DNA from: DATLHO01 sp035539855 | GTDB lineage: Bacteria > Bacteroidota > Ignavibacteria > OLB7 | Assembly (NCBI GenBank): GCA_035539855.1 | Contig: DATLHO010000246.1 | Location: 1-16,187 of the forward strand | Reading direction: 5' to 3' | DNA length: 16,187 nucleotides | In this document: one piece after another, positions 7,931 through 15,451 of the stretch | Position numbering within the stretch: the stretch's first letter is position 1 | How the letters are laid out: each line of letters begins with the position of its first letter | Position numbers and translations under genes: made by a program | Notes under the pieces: model-generated | Told to the model about the DNA's origin: nothing | Database searches by the model: none | What the model saw: the letters and a program-made list of their open reading frames with translations, nothing else

Positions 7931-8025
7931 CGAGGCGCGGAGGCGATGGCGCGACTACCTCTGCTCTCAGGGTGACAGTCGGCAGCGTAAGGGTGCATCA
8001 GGTCGATCATACCGTACAGGCCTTG

Positions 8026-8065
8026 TGACATCTGACATCTAACATCTAACATCTGACATCTAACA
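8026..8065 (-). repeat. Heptamer array ATGTYAG, right arm (inverted)
   Basis: Read on the minus strand: six units of the same heptamer family as 7890-7930. The two arms flank a 95-base spacer (7931-8025) and could fold as a stem of about 40 bp with periodic mismatches. The TAG at 8062-8060 that ends the acetyltransferase gene is inside the outermost unit. Confidence 0.95.
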
Positions 8066-8632
8066 CTCACCCGCCGGCGAAAACGCCACTGCCCCCTCGC
8101 TCAATCTGTAGACGCCTTCGGTGAGCTCGTGCGTATCGGCGGTGTCGAAGTCGAGGCGGTCGCCCTTGATGCCGGCCCAGCCGATCCGTCGGGCGGGATT
8201 GCCGACGACGATCGCGAACGCCGGCACGTCGCGCGTGACGACCGCGCCGGCGCCGACCAGACAGTACTCGCCGAGCGTGTTGCCGGCGATGATCGTCGCG
8301 TTCGCTCCGATCGACGCCCCGCGCCGAATCAGCGTGCGCACGTTCTCGTCGTGGAAGACCCGGCTGCGCGGCATCAGGTCGTTTGTCAGCACGCAGTTCG
8401 GACCGAGGAACACGTCGTCCTCGACGGTCACGCCGTCCCAGATCGCGACGCCGTTCTTGACCGTGACCCGGTCGCCGATGACCACGCCCGACTCCACGAA
8501 CGCGTGGTCGCCGATATTACAGTCGGCGCCGAGACGGGCGCCCTTCATGACGTGCGCGAACGCCCAGACCCGCGTCCTCTCGCCGATGTCCTCGGTCTCG
8601 CACAGCGCGCTCGGGTGAACGAAGAACGACAC
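8060..8632 (-). CDS. Left-handed beta-helix N-acetyltransferase (WbpD/FdtC type)
   Basis: 190 residues of hexapeptide-repeat fold, a family that acetylates amino groups of nucleotide-activated amino sugars with acetyl-CoA. Conserved stretches: FVHPSALCETEDIGERTRVW (4-23), IGDHAFVESGVVIGDRVTVK (40-59), GVAIWDGVTVEDDVFLGPN (61-79), TNDLMPRS (83-90), RGASIGANATI (104-114) and VVTRDVPAFAIVVGNPARRIG (split at 131-151). This resembles WbpD/WlbB (3-amino-GlcNAcA) and FdtC/QdtC (3-amino-6-deoxyhexose) enzymes. The tail GDRLDF...GVYRLSEG (157-180) looks like a C-terminal zinc-ribbon tail seen in some relatives, but without the cysteines. Start: GTG at 8632, two bases after the Gfo/Idh stop; the longer frame runs through that gene and is rejected. 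The stop codon comes from the heptamer repeat. Confidence 0.88.
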   Translation of the reverse strand: MSFFVHPSALCETEDIGERTRVWAFAHVMKGARLGADCNIGDHAFVESGVVIGDRVTVKNGVAIWDGVTVEDDVFLGPNCVLTNDLMPRSRVFHDENVRTLIRRGASIGANATIIAGNTLGEYCLVGAGAVVTRDVPAFAIVVGNPARRIGWAGIKGDRLDFDTADTHELTEGVYRLSEGAVAFSPAGEC

Positions 8633-8634
8633 GA

Positions 8635-9675
8635 CTACGCCACCCCCGAGGCAACGACGCCCGCGGTGGATCCCGGCGTCGTGCCGCCGATCCTGATCTG
8701 CGCCGAGATGCGCTCCAGAAGCTCGACCACCCGTGCGCCCATGACCCCATCGTTCGACAGCGCGGAGCCCGTCGTGATCGCGCGCACGAACTCGGCGCAC
8801 TCGAGCCGCAGCGGCTCGTGCTGCTCGAGCTGCAGGATGTGAATGTCGCCGGCGGAGTAGCCGAGATGCACCGCCTCGGTGTCGGAGGCGTTGACGCGAT
8901 TGTCGTTGCCCCGATCGTGCATCTTGACCTTGCCGTCGAGCGCGAGCATCTCGTCGTAGACGATCGTCGCGTTGTCGCCGAAGATCTGGACGAGTCGCGT
9001 CTTGTTCGACGACAGCCAGCTTACGTGCACGTGCGCGGTCGCGCCGCTCGGGAAGCCGAGCGAGATGTGCGCGTTGTCGATGAGGCCGCCGGTCTGGTAG
9101 CTGCTGCCGGTCGCCACGATCGAATCCGGCATTTCCCCGAGAAGGTGCAACAGGATCGACAGGTCGTGCGCGGCGAGATCCCAGATCACGTCGACGGTGG
9201 ATTTCGGAGGACCCGGATTGATGCGCGTCGCGGTGATGTGATGGATGCCGCCGAGCCGGCCCGCCTCGATCTCGCGGGCGATCCGGCGCACGCCGGGGGC
9301 GTACTGGAAGATGTGACCGACCGCGAGCACCTTCCCGACCGTTCGAGCGAGGTCGACGAGCGACCACGCGTCGGCCGCGGTGTGCGCCATCGGCTTCTCG
9401 ATGAAGACGTGCTTGCCGGCCTGCAGCGCGTGCTCGGCGATCTCGCGGTGGGTGGTCACCGGTGTGACGACGACGACGGCGTCGATGCGCTCGTCGTCGA
9501 GGATTGTCCGGTAGTCCTCGGTCGTCTCGATGTCCGGGTAGTTCTCCTGGATCAGCTCGAGGCGCCCGGGACGCAGGTCACTGACGGTTTGAACCCGTGC
9601 CTTGGGAAGGCCATGAAAGTTCCGAACGAGATTGGGTCCCCAGTATCCGCAGCCGATGATGCCGATCGAAGTCAA
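8635..9675 (-). CDS. Gfo/Idh/MocA-family oxidoreductase
   Basis: 346 residues. NAD(P)-dependent sugar dehydrogenase fold: Rossmann motif IGIIGCGYWGPNLVRNF (4-20), the family's EKP signature (93-95) with the likely catalytic Lys94, GHIFQYAP (120-127) and WDLAAHDLSILLHL (165-178). Coupled to the N-acetyltransferase by a 2-base gap, it recalls the WbpB/WlbA plus WbpD/WlbB pair, in which the oxidoreductase makes a 3-keto nucleotide sugar, an aminotransferase adds nitrogen and the acetyltransferase caps it. The aminotransferase and the 6-dehydrogenase are not in the window. The start is TTG at 9675, with no ATG or GTG that fits; it is backed by GGTGGAG eight bases upstream, and the motif begins at residue 4. 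Confidence 0.88.
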   Translation of the reverse strand: MTSIGIIGCGYWGPNLVRNFHGLPKARVQTVSDLRPGRLELIQENYPDIETTEDYRTILDDERIDAVVVVTPVTTHREIAEHALQAGKHVFIEKPMAHTAADAWSLVDLARTVGKVLAVGHIFQYAPGVRRIAREIEAGRLGGIHHITATRINPGPPKSTVDVIWDLAAHDLSILLHLLGEMPDSIVATGSSYQTGGLIDNAHISLGFPSGATAHVHVSWLSSNKTRLVQIFGDNATIVYDEMLALDGKVKMHDRGNDNRVNASDTEAVHLGYSAGDIHILQLEQHEPLRLECAEFVRAITTGSALSNDGVMGARVVELLERISAQIRIGGTTPGSTAGVVASGVA

Positions 9676-9678
9676 CGT

Positions 9679-11112
9679 TTATGCTCCACCCCGTCCGAAG
9701 AACACGGTCGGGATCGTCTTGATCGCGATTTTCATATCCAGCCACACCGAGTAGTTCTGGATGTAGTACAGGTCGAGAATGATCGAGTCGTTGAAGGTCA
9801 CGTCCTTCTTGTTGCGACCAACCACCTGCCAGAGTCCGGTCATTCCCGGGGTCACCAGGAAGCGCTGCTTGTGCCACTCGTCGAACTGCTCGAACTCGTA
9901 CTGCAGGCACGGGCGCGGCCCGATCAGCGACATCTCGCCACGCAGGACGTTGTAGAGCTGCGGCAGCTCGTCAAGGCTGTACTTGCGCAGCAGCCGGCCA
10001 ACCGAGGTCACGCGGGGATCGTTCTTGAGCTTCTCGGTCGTGCCGTTCTCGGCGATGATCTTGCGCAGATGCTCGATGTGCAGCGTCTCGTCGCGGTCGA
10101 CGCGCATCGTCCGGAACTTGTACCAGGTGAACAGCCACCCGCTGCGACCGACGACCTGCGAGCGGTAGAAGATCGGACCCGGCGAGGTCAGCTTCACGGC
10201 CACCGCGATGATCGTCAGAATCGGCGAGAGCGCCAGCAGCAGCAGCAGCGAGCCGACGATGTCGACCGTGCGCTTCAGATGCCAGCTCGCGGTTTCGAGA
10301 TCGCGCGGACGCAGCGTCATCGACTCGATGTAGTCGAACTCGTTGGTGCCGATGCGATGCGGGATGATCCGGAAGTGCTGCGTCGTGACCGTCACCGGCA
10401 GCGACGTCGCGCGACACTCCTCGATGATCTCCAGCAGGCGATGGTACGTCGTCTCGTTGATCGCGACGAAGATCTCCTCGACTTCGAGCCGGCGTGCGAG
10501 CGTCGCGACCTCGGCGATGCGTCCGAGGATCGGAAGACCGAGCACGCTGCGGCCGACCTTCGTCTCGTCGTCGTCGACGAAGCCGACGAGCTGCATGCCG
10601 AGCTCCGGCTGGTCGTGGATCATCGTCGCCAGCGACTGGCCCGCGCGCCCCGCGCCAACGGCGAGCACCCGGCGCTTGTTCGTGTTGTTGCGGCGCGAGC
10701 GCAGGTAGAGATGGCGGAATATCGCGATGCGGTAGACCGACAGCCCGATGAGCCCGCCGAAGATGTAGACGATCGTATGCGTGCGACTGTAGTCGACCAG
10801 CTCGCTGTTCTTGATCAGGAAGATCGCGACGATCTGCAGGATCCCCACATAGAGCATCCCCTTCGCCAGTGCGATGACCTGGTCGGAGCCGGTCGTGAAC
10901 AGGCGATGGCGGTACAGGTGGAGCTCGCGGAAGATCGCAACCGCCACCAGCGACGAGACCGCGAAGAAGACGACTTCACTCGCGGTCACGCGATAGTCGA
11001 ACAGCGACGCACGCGACAGCAGCATCGCGAACGTCAGAACGACGAGGACGAGAATGTCGGCCAGCGCGAGAATGACCTTCTGCGGACCGATCGCGCGTAT
11101 CAGTTTCACCAT
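9679..11112 (-). CDS. Polyprenyl-phosphate sugar-1-phosphate transferase (WcaJ/WbaP-like)
   Basis: 477 residues. Initiating enzyme that moves a sugar 1-phosphate from a nucleotide sugar to undecaprenyl phosphate at the inner membrane. Order: four hydrophobic segments (about 12-33, 46-61, 86-100, 113-129), a cytosolic Rossmann-like domain from RRVLAVGAGRAGQSL (147-161) to about 245, a fifth hydrophobic segment (about 283-306), then the catalytic bacterial sugar transferase domain with SPGPIFYRSQVVGR (310-323), WYKFRTMR (330-337), the Asp-Glu motif SLDELPQL (379-386), GEMSLIGPRP (392-401) and PGMTGLWQVVGRN (422-434). The ATG at 11112 is chosen; residues upstream in frame are non-conserved. It begins 149 bases after the DUF354 gene and ends 3 bases before the oxidoreductase start. 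The sugar could be glucose, galactose or an N-acetyl sugar. Confidence 0.93.
   Translation of the reverse strand: MVKLIRAIGPQKVILALADILVLVVLTFAMLLSRASLFDYRVTASEVVFFAVSSLVAVAIFRELHLYRHRLFTTGSDQVIALAKGMLYVGILQIVAIFLIKNSELVDYSRTHTIVYIFGGLIGLSVYRIAIFRHLYLRSRRNNTNKRRVLAVGAGRAGQSLATMIHDQPELGMQLVGFVDDDETKVGRSVLGLPILGRIAEVATLARRLEVEEIFVAINETTYHRLLEIIEECRATSLPVTVTTQHFRIIPHRIGTNEFDYIESMTLRPRDLETASWHLKRTVDIVGSLLLLLALSPILTIIAVAVKLTSPGPIFYRSQVVGRSGWLFTWYKFRTMRVDRDETLHIEHLRKIIAENGTTEKLKNDPRVTSVGRLLRKYSLDELPQLYNVLRGEMSLIGPRPCLQYEFEQFDEWHKQRFLVTPGMTGLWQVVGRNKKDVTFNDSIILDLYYIQNYSVWLDMKIAIKTIPTVFFGRGGA
9684..9690 (-). promoter_or_regulatory. Ribosome-binding site supporting the TTG start at 9675
   Basis: GGTGGAG on the minus strand, ending 8 bases before the TTG codon and lying inside the last codons of the sugar transferase gene. 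It is among the clearest Shine-Dalgarno sequences in the operon and decides in favour of the unusual TTG start. Confidence 0.7.
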
Positions 11113-11261
11113 AACGGTAGCGATGCCGGAAAGTCGTCGAAGCGGGGGGCAAATATCGAAGGCGGGTGTACGGTGCGCTGGATCCGCACCGCCACCAGGG
11201 GGATGGCAGGGCCACGCGATCCGATCAGTCATGCCCCCCGATCGGATCGTCGATGGGTTGC
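11113..11261. promoter_or_regulatory. 149-base gap inside the operon with two dyads; possible internal promoter
   Basis: One of the two longest gaps in the minus-strand gene series. It contains inverted repeats 11171-11177/11185-11191 (cggtgcg/cgcaccg) and 11217-11226/11240-11249 (cgatccgatc/gatcggatcg). No T-tract follows either dyad on the minus strand, so neither looks like an intrinsic terminator. It may carry a promoter or operator for the sugar transferase and later genes, but no -35/-10 pair was recognised. Confidence 0.4.
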
Positions 11262-12299
11262 TCAGAATGTACGGATCATGTTCTCGATATCATAGAGCAG
11301 GCGCGGCCCCCCCGGCGCCCAGTCCCCCGTCCGCGTGCGACGCTCGAAGGCGACGCCGTCAAGATCCTCCGGTTTTTCGAGGAATCCGAGCAAACCGCGG
11401 CGCGCCAGTTCCTCGTCGATCGCGGCGCGTCGTCCCGTGAACATGCTCCAGGTCGGCACACCGAGCAGCGCGGACTCCCGGTTCATGGTCCCTCCCCCGC
11501 TGATCGCCACGTCCGAGGCGAAGAGCAGGTCCAGCCCGGGCAGCGCCCTCTCCGGGACGATCACGCGCGCTGCCGGTCGCTCCGGCAGCGCCGAGGCGAC
11601 GAGCTCGCGCTCGAGTCGCGTCTTCGGCAGTACGACCACGGTTGCGCCCGCGGTCCCCGAGAGGCGCCCGAGCAGCTCCCGGCAGATCGCCTCGCTGCGC
11701 TCGTCGTGGTAGTTGCCGATCAGGCCCGGCGGCCTCACCGTCACCAGCAACTCGTCCTCGCCCACGCCGAGCATCGAGCGGAATCCCGGATCCGGACGGA
11801 ACCCGGGCAGGTAGAGATCCTCCTTGAACCCCTCGTACCACGAGACCTTCTCGACGGGGATGCCCGCCTCGCGGAGGCGATCCTCCCCGATCGCGTCCGG
11901 ACACAGCAGGCGCGCGGCCAGGCGGCGGAAGATCTCCATCTCCGTCCACTCGTAGTCGAACATCACGATCGACGGGACGCCGAGCATGCGTGCGGCGATG
12001 ACCTGCGTGCGCGAGCCGTGGCTGAGTGCGATCTGCGGAGCGAATGCGCGCACGGTGCGCACGAGCTGCAGGGCGCGCACCGGGAGGTTGGCGACCTTGC
12101 GCAGCTTGTTGCGGCCGGCATGCCGTCCGACGGCGATCGCCGGGACGCCGAGCTGCTCGACGAGATCGAGCGTCTGCGCAAAGTCGCGCGCGGTGACGAC
12201 GAGCTCCCAGCCGCGGGACTCGAGATGCCGGATCAGCGGCGCGAACAGCGGGACGTGCGGCGAGTTGTCGAGATCGATCCACAGGCGGGGCGTGCTCAT
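11262..12299 (-). CDS. DUF354-family protein (GT-B-like)
   Basis: 345 residues matching the DUF354 pattern: N-terminal LWIDLDNSPHVPLFAPLI (6-23), GRHAGRNKLRK (58-68), SHGSRTQVIAARMLGVPSI (93-111), VRPPG (188-192) and SGGGTMNRESALLGVPTW (267-284). The two-lobed, glycine-rich arrangement recalls UDP-GlcNAc 2-epimerase and GT-B glycosyltransferases, so a sugar-nucleotide-binding or transfer role is inferred; no biochemical function is established to my knowledge. The ATG at 12299 overlaps the TGA of the toroid gene (ATGA) and has a strong GGAGG 7 bases upstream (12307-12311). No signal peptide or membrane segment. Confidence 0.85.
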   Translation of the reverse strand: MSTPRLWIDLDNSPHVPLFAPLIRHLESRGWELVVTARDFAQTLDLVEQLGVPAIAVGRHAGRNKLRKVANLPVRALQLVRTVRAFAPQIALSHGSRTQVIAARMLGVPSIVMFDYEWTEMEIFRRLAARLLCPDAIGEDRLREAGIPVEKVSWYEGFKEDLYLPGFRPDPGFRSMLGVGEDELLVTVRPPGLIGNYHDERSEAICRELLGRLSGTAGATVVVLPKTRLERELVASALPERPAARVIVPERALPGLDLLFASDVAISGGGTMNRESALLGVPTWSMFTGRRAAIDEELARRGLLGFLEKPEDLDGVAFERRTRTGDWAPGGPRLLYDIENMIRTF

Positions 12300-13492
12300 G
12301 GCGTGGCCTCCGCATCGCGCACGAGCAGCGCGAGCGCGTGCAGCATCCAGACGTTCGACCAGCGCAGGTAGGCGATCCGGTTGCTGAAGCGGCGATGGAT
12401 CTGGTAGATGAACGAGCCGTTGCGCGTCTGCATCGACCCGACGGTCCACAGCGCAACGCGCCAGGCGAGCGCGCGCTCGCCGAAGCGGACGAGCGTGACG
12501 ATCGACTGCGCCGCGGCATGGGCGTCGATCGGGAAGAGCGCGTCGTGGTAGTACTTCGGAATCCGCCCGTCGACGAAGAAGCTCTCGCGATAGAAGCACC
12601 ACCCGCGCTCGAGCGCGCCGCGATGTCGCGCGTCACCGCTGGCCTCGATGTAGTCGTCGAGCGCGCAGAGGACGTAGCCCGTGTGGAAGTTGTCGACGAA
12701 CGTGCGGTGGTCGCCGCGGCTGTACGCCCACGATCCGTCCGGACGCTGATCGGCGACGACGGCGTCGACCGCCGCGCGCGCGGTCGCGAGCAGCGAGGAC
12801 TCGCCGGTCAGCGCGCCGACACGCGCGAGCAGAGCAGCCCCGAGGATCGATGCGTTGTAGACCTGCTCGCGATCCTCCGGCGAGTAGCTGAAGATGAAGC
12901 CCGCCGGGTGTTCGGAGCGATTGAGGTCGCGGAGGATGAACTCGCAGGCGCTGCGCGCGCGCTCGAGGTATGCGGCGTTGCCGGTGACGCGATGAGCGTC
13001 GAGCAGGCCCATCCCGATGAACGCGGTCGAGACGACGATGGGCACGTCGGCGCGCTTGAAATCCGTACGCGTCTGCCAGTCGAAGTAGTACCCCCAGCAC
13101 AGTCCGCTGTAGCCGCGCGCGGCGAGGCGATCGAGGTCATCGACGGTCGACGCGATCCGGTCCCGCGCCGAGCGATCGTCGATCGCGGCGTAGGCGGTGA
13201 GCGCCCATCCGAGGGAGATGGCGTTCTGCCGTGACTCGATGCCGAGCAGCGGCCGGATGTTCAGGGGCAGACGTCGCAGCGCCTGCAGCGCGACGAGGCG
13301 CGCGAGCCGGCTGCGGCCCAGCGGCGTGCGGCGGATCAGCGGACTCGTCAGCGCGTCGTGCGGCTCGATGCCGGCGTACCCGTGGCGCTCGAGCCACGCG
13401 CGCAGACGGCCGGCGGCGATCGCGATCGTTTCGCGATCGCGTCGGTCGACGCGGTGCCCCGCGGCGGATTCGGTGTTTGCTCGATTGCTCAT
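12296..13492 (-). CDS. Hypothetical alpha/alpha-toroid protein of polysaccharide locus
   Basis: 398 residues, no signal peptide. The repeating helical pairs with aromatic and glycine-rich turns suggest an (alpha/alpha) barrel, as in terpene cyclases, prenyltransferase beta subunits, polysaccharide lyases and some glycosidases or epimerases. Recognisable stretches are GYYFDWQTRTDF (134-145), QRPDGSWAYS (249-258), DNFHTGYVLCALDDY (267-281) and PKYYHDALFPIDAHAAAQ (312-329); Asp/His residues within these are candidate active-site residues. It lies between AsnB and DUF354 with ATGA overlaps at both ends, so the three are translated together and probably act on one product. Function unknown; a uronyl epimerase or lyase-like activity is one speculative option. 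The start at 13492 is fixed by the overlap. Confidence 0.75.
   Translation of the reverse strand: MSNRANTESAAGHRVDRRDRETIAIAAGRLRAWLERHGYAGIEPHDALTSPLIRRTPLGRSRLARLVALQALRRLPLNIRPLLGIESRQNAISLGWALTAYAAIDDRSARDRIASTVDDLDRLAARGYSGLCWGYYFDWQTRTDFKRADVPIVVSTAFIGMGLLDAHRVTGNAAYLERARSACEFILRDLNRSEHPAGFIFSYSPEDREQVYNASILGAALLARVGALTGESSLLATARAAVDAVVADQRPDGSWAYSRGDHRTFVDNFHTGYVLCALDDYIEASGDARHRGALERGWCFYRESFFVDGRIPKYYHDALFPIDAHAAAQSIVTLVRFGERALAWRVALWTVGSMQTRNGSFIYQIHRRFSNRIAYLRWSNVWMLHALALLVRDAEATP
12307..12311 (-). promoter_or_regulatory. Ribosome-binding site of the DUF354 gene
   Basis: GGAGG on the minus strand, 7 bases before the ATG at 12299 and inside the end of the toroid coding sequence. 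It shows that the DUF354 gene can initiate on its own as well as by ATGA coupling. Confidence 0.65.
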
Positions 13493-15402
13493 CGGGTCTT
13501 CTGTGCCTCCAGCCAGGTCGCGAGCACGTGGAGCCCCCAGAGCCGGTGCGCGTTGTCCTCGCGGCCGGCGATGTGGCGATCGAGCATGCCGAGCGCGTAG
13601 CCGCGATCGATGACCGACGCGACGGGATGGCGCTCGTCGCCGAGACGCGCGCGCATGGCATCGGCGAGACCGCGCTTCATCCACGCGCGGATCGGCGTGC
13701 CGAAGGCGGCCTTCGGTCGGTAGATCACCTCCCGCGGCAGCCATCGCTCGGCCGCCTTCTTCAGCAGGTACTTCTGCACGCGTCCGTGAATCTTGTAGCG
13801 TGCCGGCAGACGTGCGGCGAACTCCACCATCTCCAGATCGATCAGCGGCGGCCGTGTATCGATCGACGCTGCCATCGAGGCCTTGTCGGTGTACGCGAGG
13901 TTGAGTCCGGGCAGGAACAGCTTCGTGTCGAGGTAGGTCATGCGATCGACCAGGGGCAGATCACGCACGCGCTCGCCGAGCTCATGATAGCGGCGCACCG
14001 CGTAGACCTCGTCGATCGATCGCGGGTCGAACGGCTCGACCAGCAGCTCGGCCAGCTCCTCGGCCGAGTAGTACCCGAAGCCGCGCACGAACGCGTCCAT
14101 CGGCGGCAGCGCGGCGCTGCGCAGAAATTTCTTCGCCCACCGCACCGGCCGTAGCCCACGTCCGCCGAGCGCGACGGGCAGCGCTTTGACGAGCGGCTCG
14201 ATCAGTAGGCCGCGAAGTGCGCGGGGGATCGAGTGATAGCGCGAGATCAGCATCGTCGCAAGGTGCTTGCGATAGCCGCCGAAAATCTCGTCGGCGCCCA
14301 TGCCGCTGAGCAGCACGGTCGTGCCGGACTCGCGGGCGCCGCGGGAGATCAGGTACGTGTTGATCGCCGCGCCGTCGGCGATCGGGTCGTCGAGGTGCCA
14401 GAGGATGCGCGGCAGCAGCTCGTCGATGTCCGGGCGCACGACGATCTCGTGATGGCGCGAGCCGACGTGCTCGGCGACGATCCGCGCGTAGCGCGCGTCG
14501 TCGGGCATCGCCTCCATCCGCTTGTCCTCGTCGGTGAACGCGATCGTGTACGTGTCGATGTCGCCGCCGCTGATCGAGCGCATCAGCGCGACGACCAGGC
14601 TGGAGTCGAGGCCGCCGGAAAGCAGGGCGCCGACCGGCACGTCGGAGATCATCTGTCGCCGCACCGAGCGCTCGAGGATCTCGCGCAGCTCCTCGACATA
14701 CTCGTCCTCGCTGCGCTCGCGATGGCTCTCTCCCACCGGCACGTCCCAGTACTGTGTCATCCGCAGATCGCCGTCGCGCCAGATCGCGTAGTGCCCCGCC
14801 TCGAGCTTCATGATCCCCTCGAAGCCCGTCTTCGGCTCCGGAACCCACAGCAGCATCAGCGTGCTGAGGATCGCGTCGCGATCGGGCCGGCGCTCGATGC
14901 CGTCGATCTCGAAGAGCGCCTTCGCCTCCGACGCAAACGCGAGCATGCCACCGCGTCGCACGTAGTACAGCGGCTTGACGCCGAGATGATCGCGAGCCAG
15001 AAAGAGCTCGCGCGACTCGGTGTCGTAGATCGCGAAGGCGAACATGCCGTTGAAGCGGCGCACGCACTGCGGCCCCCACTGCTCGAACGCCGCGAGGATC
15101 ACCTCCGAATCCGTCCGCGAGCGGAAGCGGTGGCCGAGCGCCTCGAGCTCGGCGCGGAGCTCGAGGAAGTTGAAGATCTCACCGTTGTAGCTGAGCCAGC
15201 GCGTCCCGCTCTCGCCGACCATCGGCTGATGTCCGGCCGCCGAGAGGTCGAGGATCGACAGCCGCCGGTGCGCAAGCCCGACGTCGTGGCCATCGAACCA
15301 TTCGATGCCCGCGTCGTCGGGACCGCGATGCGCGATCACGGCGCTCATTCGCTCGAGCGTCGCTCGCGTGCCGCTACCGGCGATGCCTGCGATACCGCAC
15401 AT
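13489..15402 (-). CDS. Asparagine synthase-like glutamine amidotransferase
   Basis: 637 residues, the size of AsnB-type enzymes found in exopolysaccharide loci. The N-terminal class II glutaminase begins at MCGIAGI, so Cys2 becomes the nucleophile after Met removal; HRRLSILDLS (45-54), YNGEIFN (72-78) and RTDSEVIL (96-103) complete it. The synthetase half has the PP-loop SGGLDSSL (262-269), LSGMGADEIFGGY (365-377) and MAASIDTRPPLID (510-522). Glutamine-derived ammonia is added to an ATP-activated carboxylate. In sugar loci such proteins are thought to amidate uronic acids; asparagine synthesis remains possible. The ATG at 15402 must be the start because of Cys2. It follows the methyltransferase by 49 bases and its TGA overlaps the next ATG. 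Confidence 0.92.
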   Translation of the reverse strand: MCGIAGIAGSGTRATLERMSAVIAHRGPDDAGIEWFDGHDVGLAHRRLSILDLSAAGHQPMVGESGTRWLSYNGEIFNFLELRAELEALGHRFRSRTDSEVILAAFEQWGPQCVRRFNGMFAFAIYDTESRELFLARDHLGVKPLYYVRRGGMLAFASEAKALFEIDGIERRPDRDAILSTLMLLWVPEPKTGFEGIMKLEAGHYAIWRDGDLRMTQYWDVPVGESHRERSEDEYVEELREILERSVRRQMISDVPVGALLSGGLDSSLVVALMRSISGGDIDTYTIAFTDEDKRMEAMPDDARYARIVAEHVGSRHHEIVVRPDIDELLPRILWHLDDPIADGAAINTYLISRGARESGTTVLLSGMGADEIFGGYRKHLATMLISRYHSIPRALRGLLIEPLVKALPVALGGRGLRPVRWAKKFLRSAALPPMDAFVRGFGYYSAEELAELLVEPFDPRSIDEVYAVRRYHELGERVRDLPLVDRMTYLDTKLFLPGLNLAYTDKASMAASIDTRPPLIDLEMVEFAARLPARYKIHGRVQKYLLKKAAERWLPREVIYRPKAAFGTPIRAWMKRGLADAMRARLGDERHPVASVIDRGYALGMLDRHIAGREDNAHRLWGLHVLATWLEAQKTR

Positions 15403-15451
15403 GGAGGAGTTGGGATTGCTTGCTTGCGTGTTCGGAGAGGCGTGCCCGAGA

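Noticed and set aside
7890..8065. Insertion sequence ends
   Set aside because: The inverted heptamer arrays flank only 95 bases with no transposase and no target duplication seen; a non-autonomous element is still possible, but an IS call is not supported.
8818..11295. 825-residue plus-strand open frame
   Set aside because: It lies opposite the sugar transferase and oxidoreductase genes, which have complete motif sets; the product is His/Asp/Arg/Val-rich with no domain, as expected for the antisense frame of GC-rich genes.
12296..13492. Squalene-hopene cyclase or delta-aminolevulinate dehydratase label for the toroid protein
   Set aside because: There is no DXDD cyclase motif, and the repeats and length do not fit a TIM-barrel dehydratase; an unknown alpha/alpha-toroid is the safer description.
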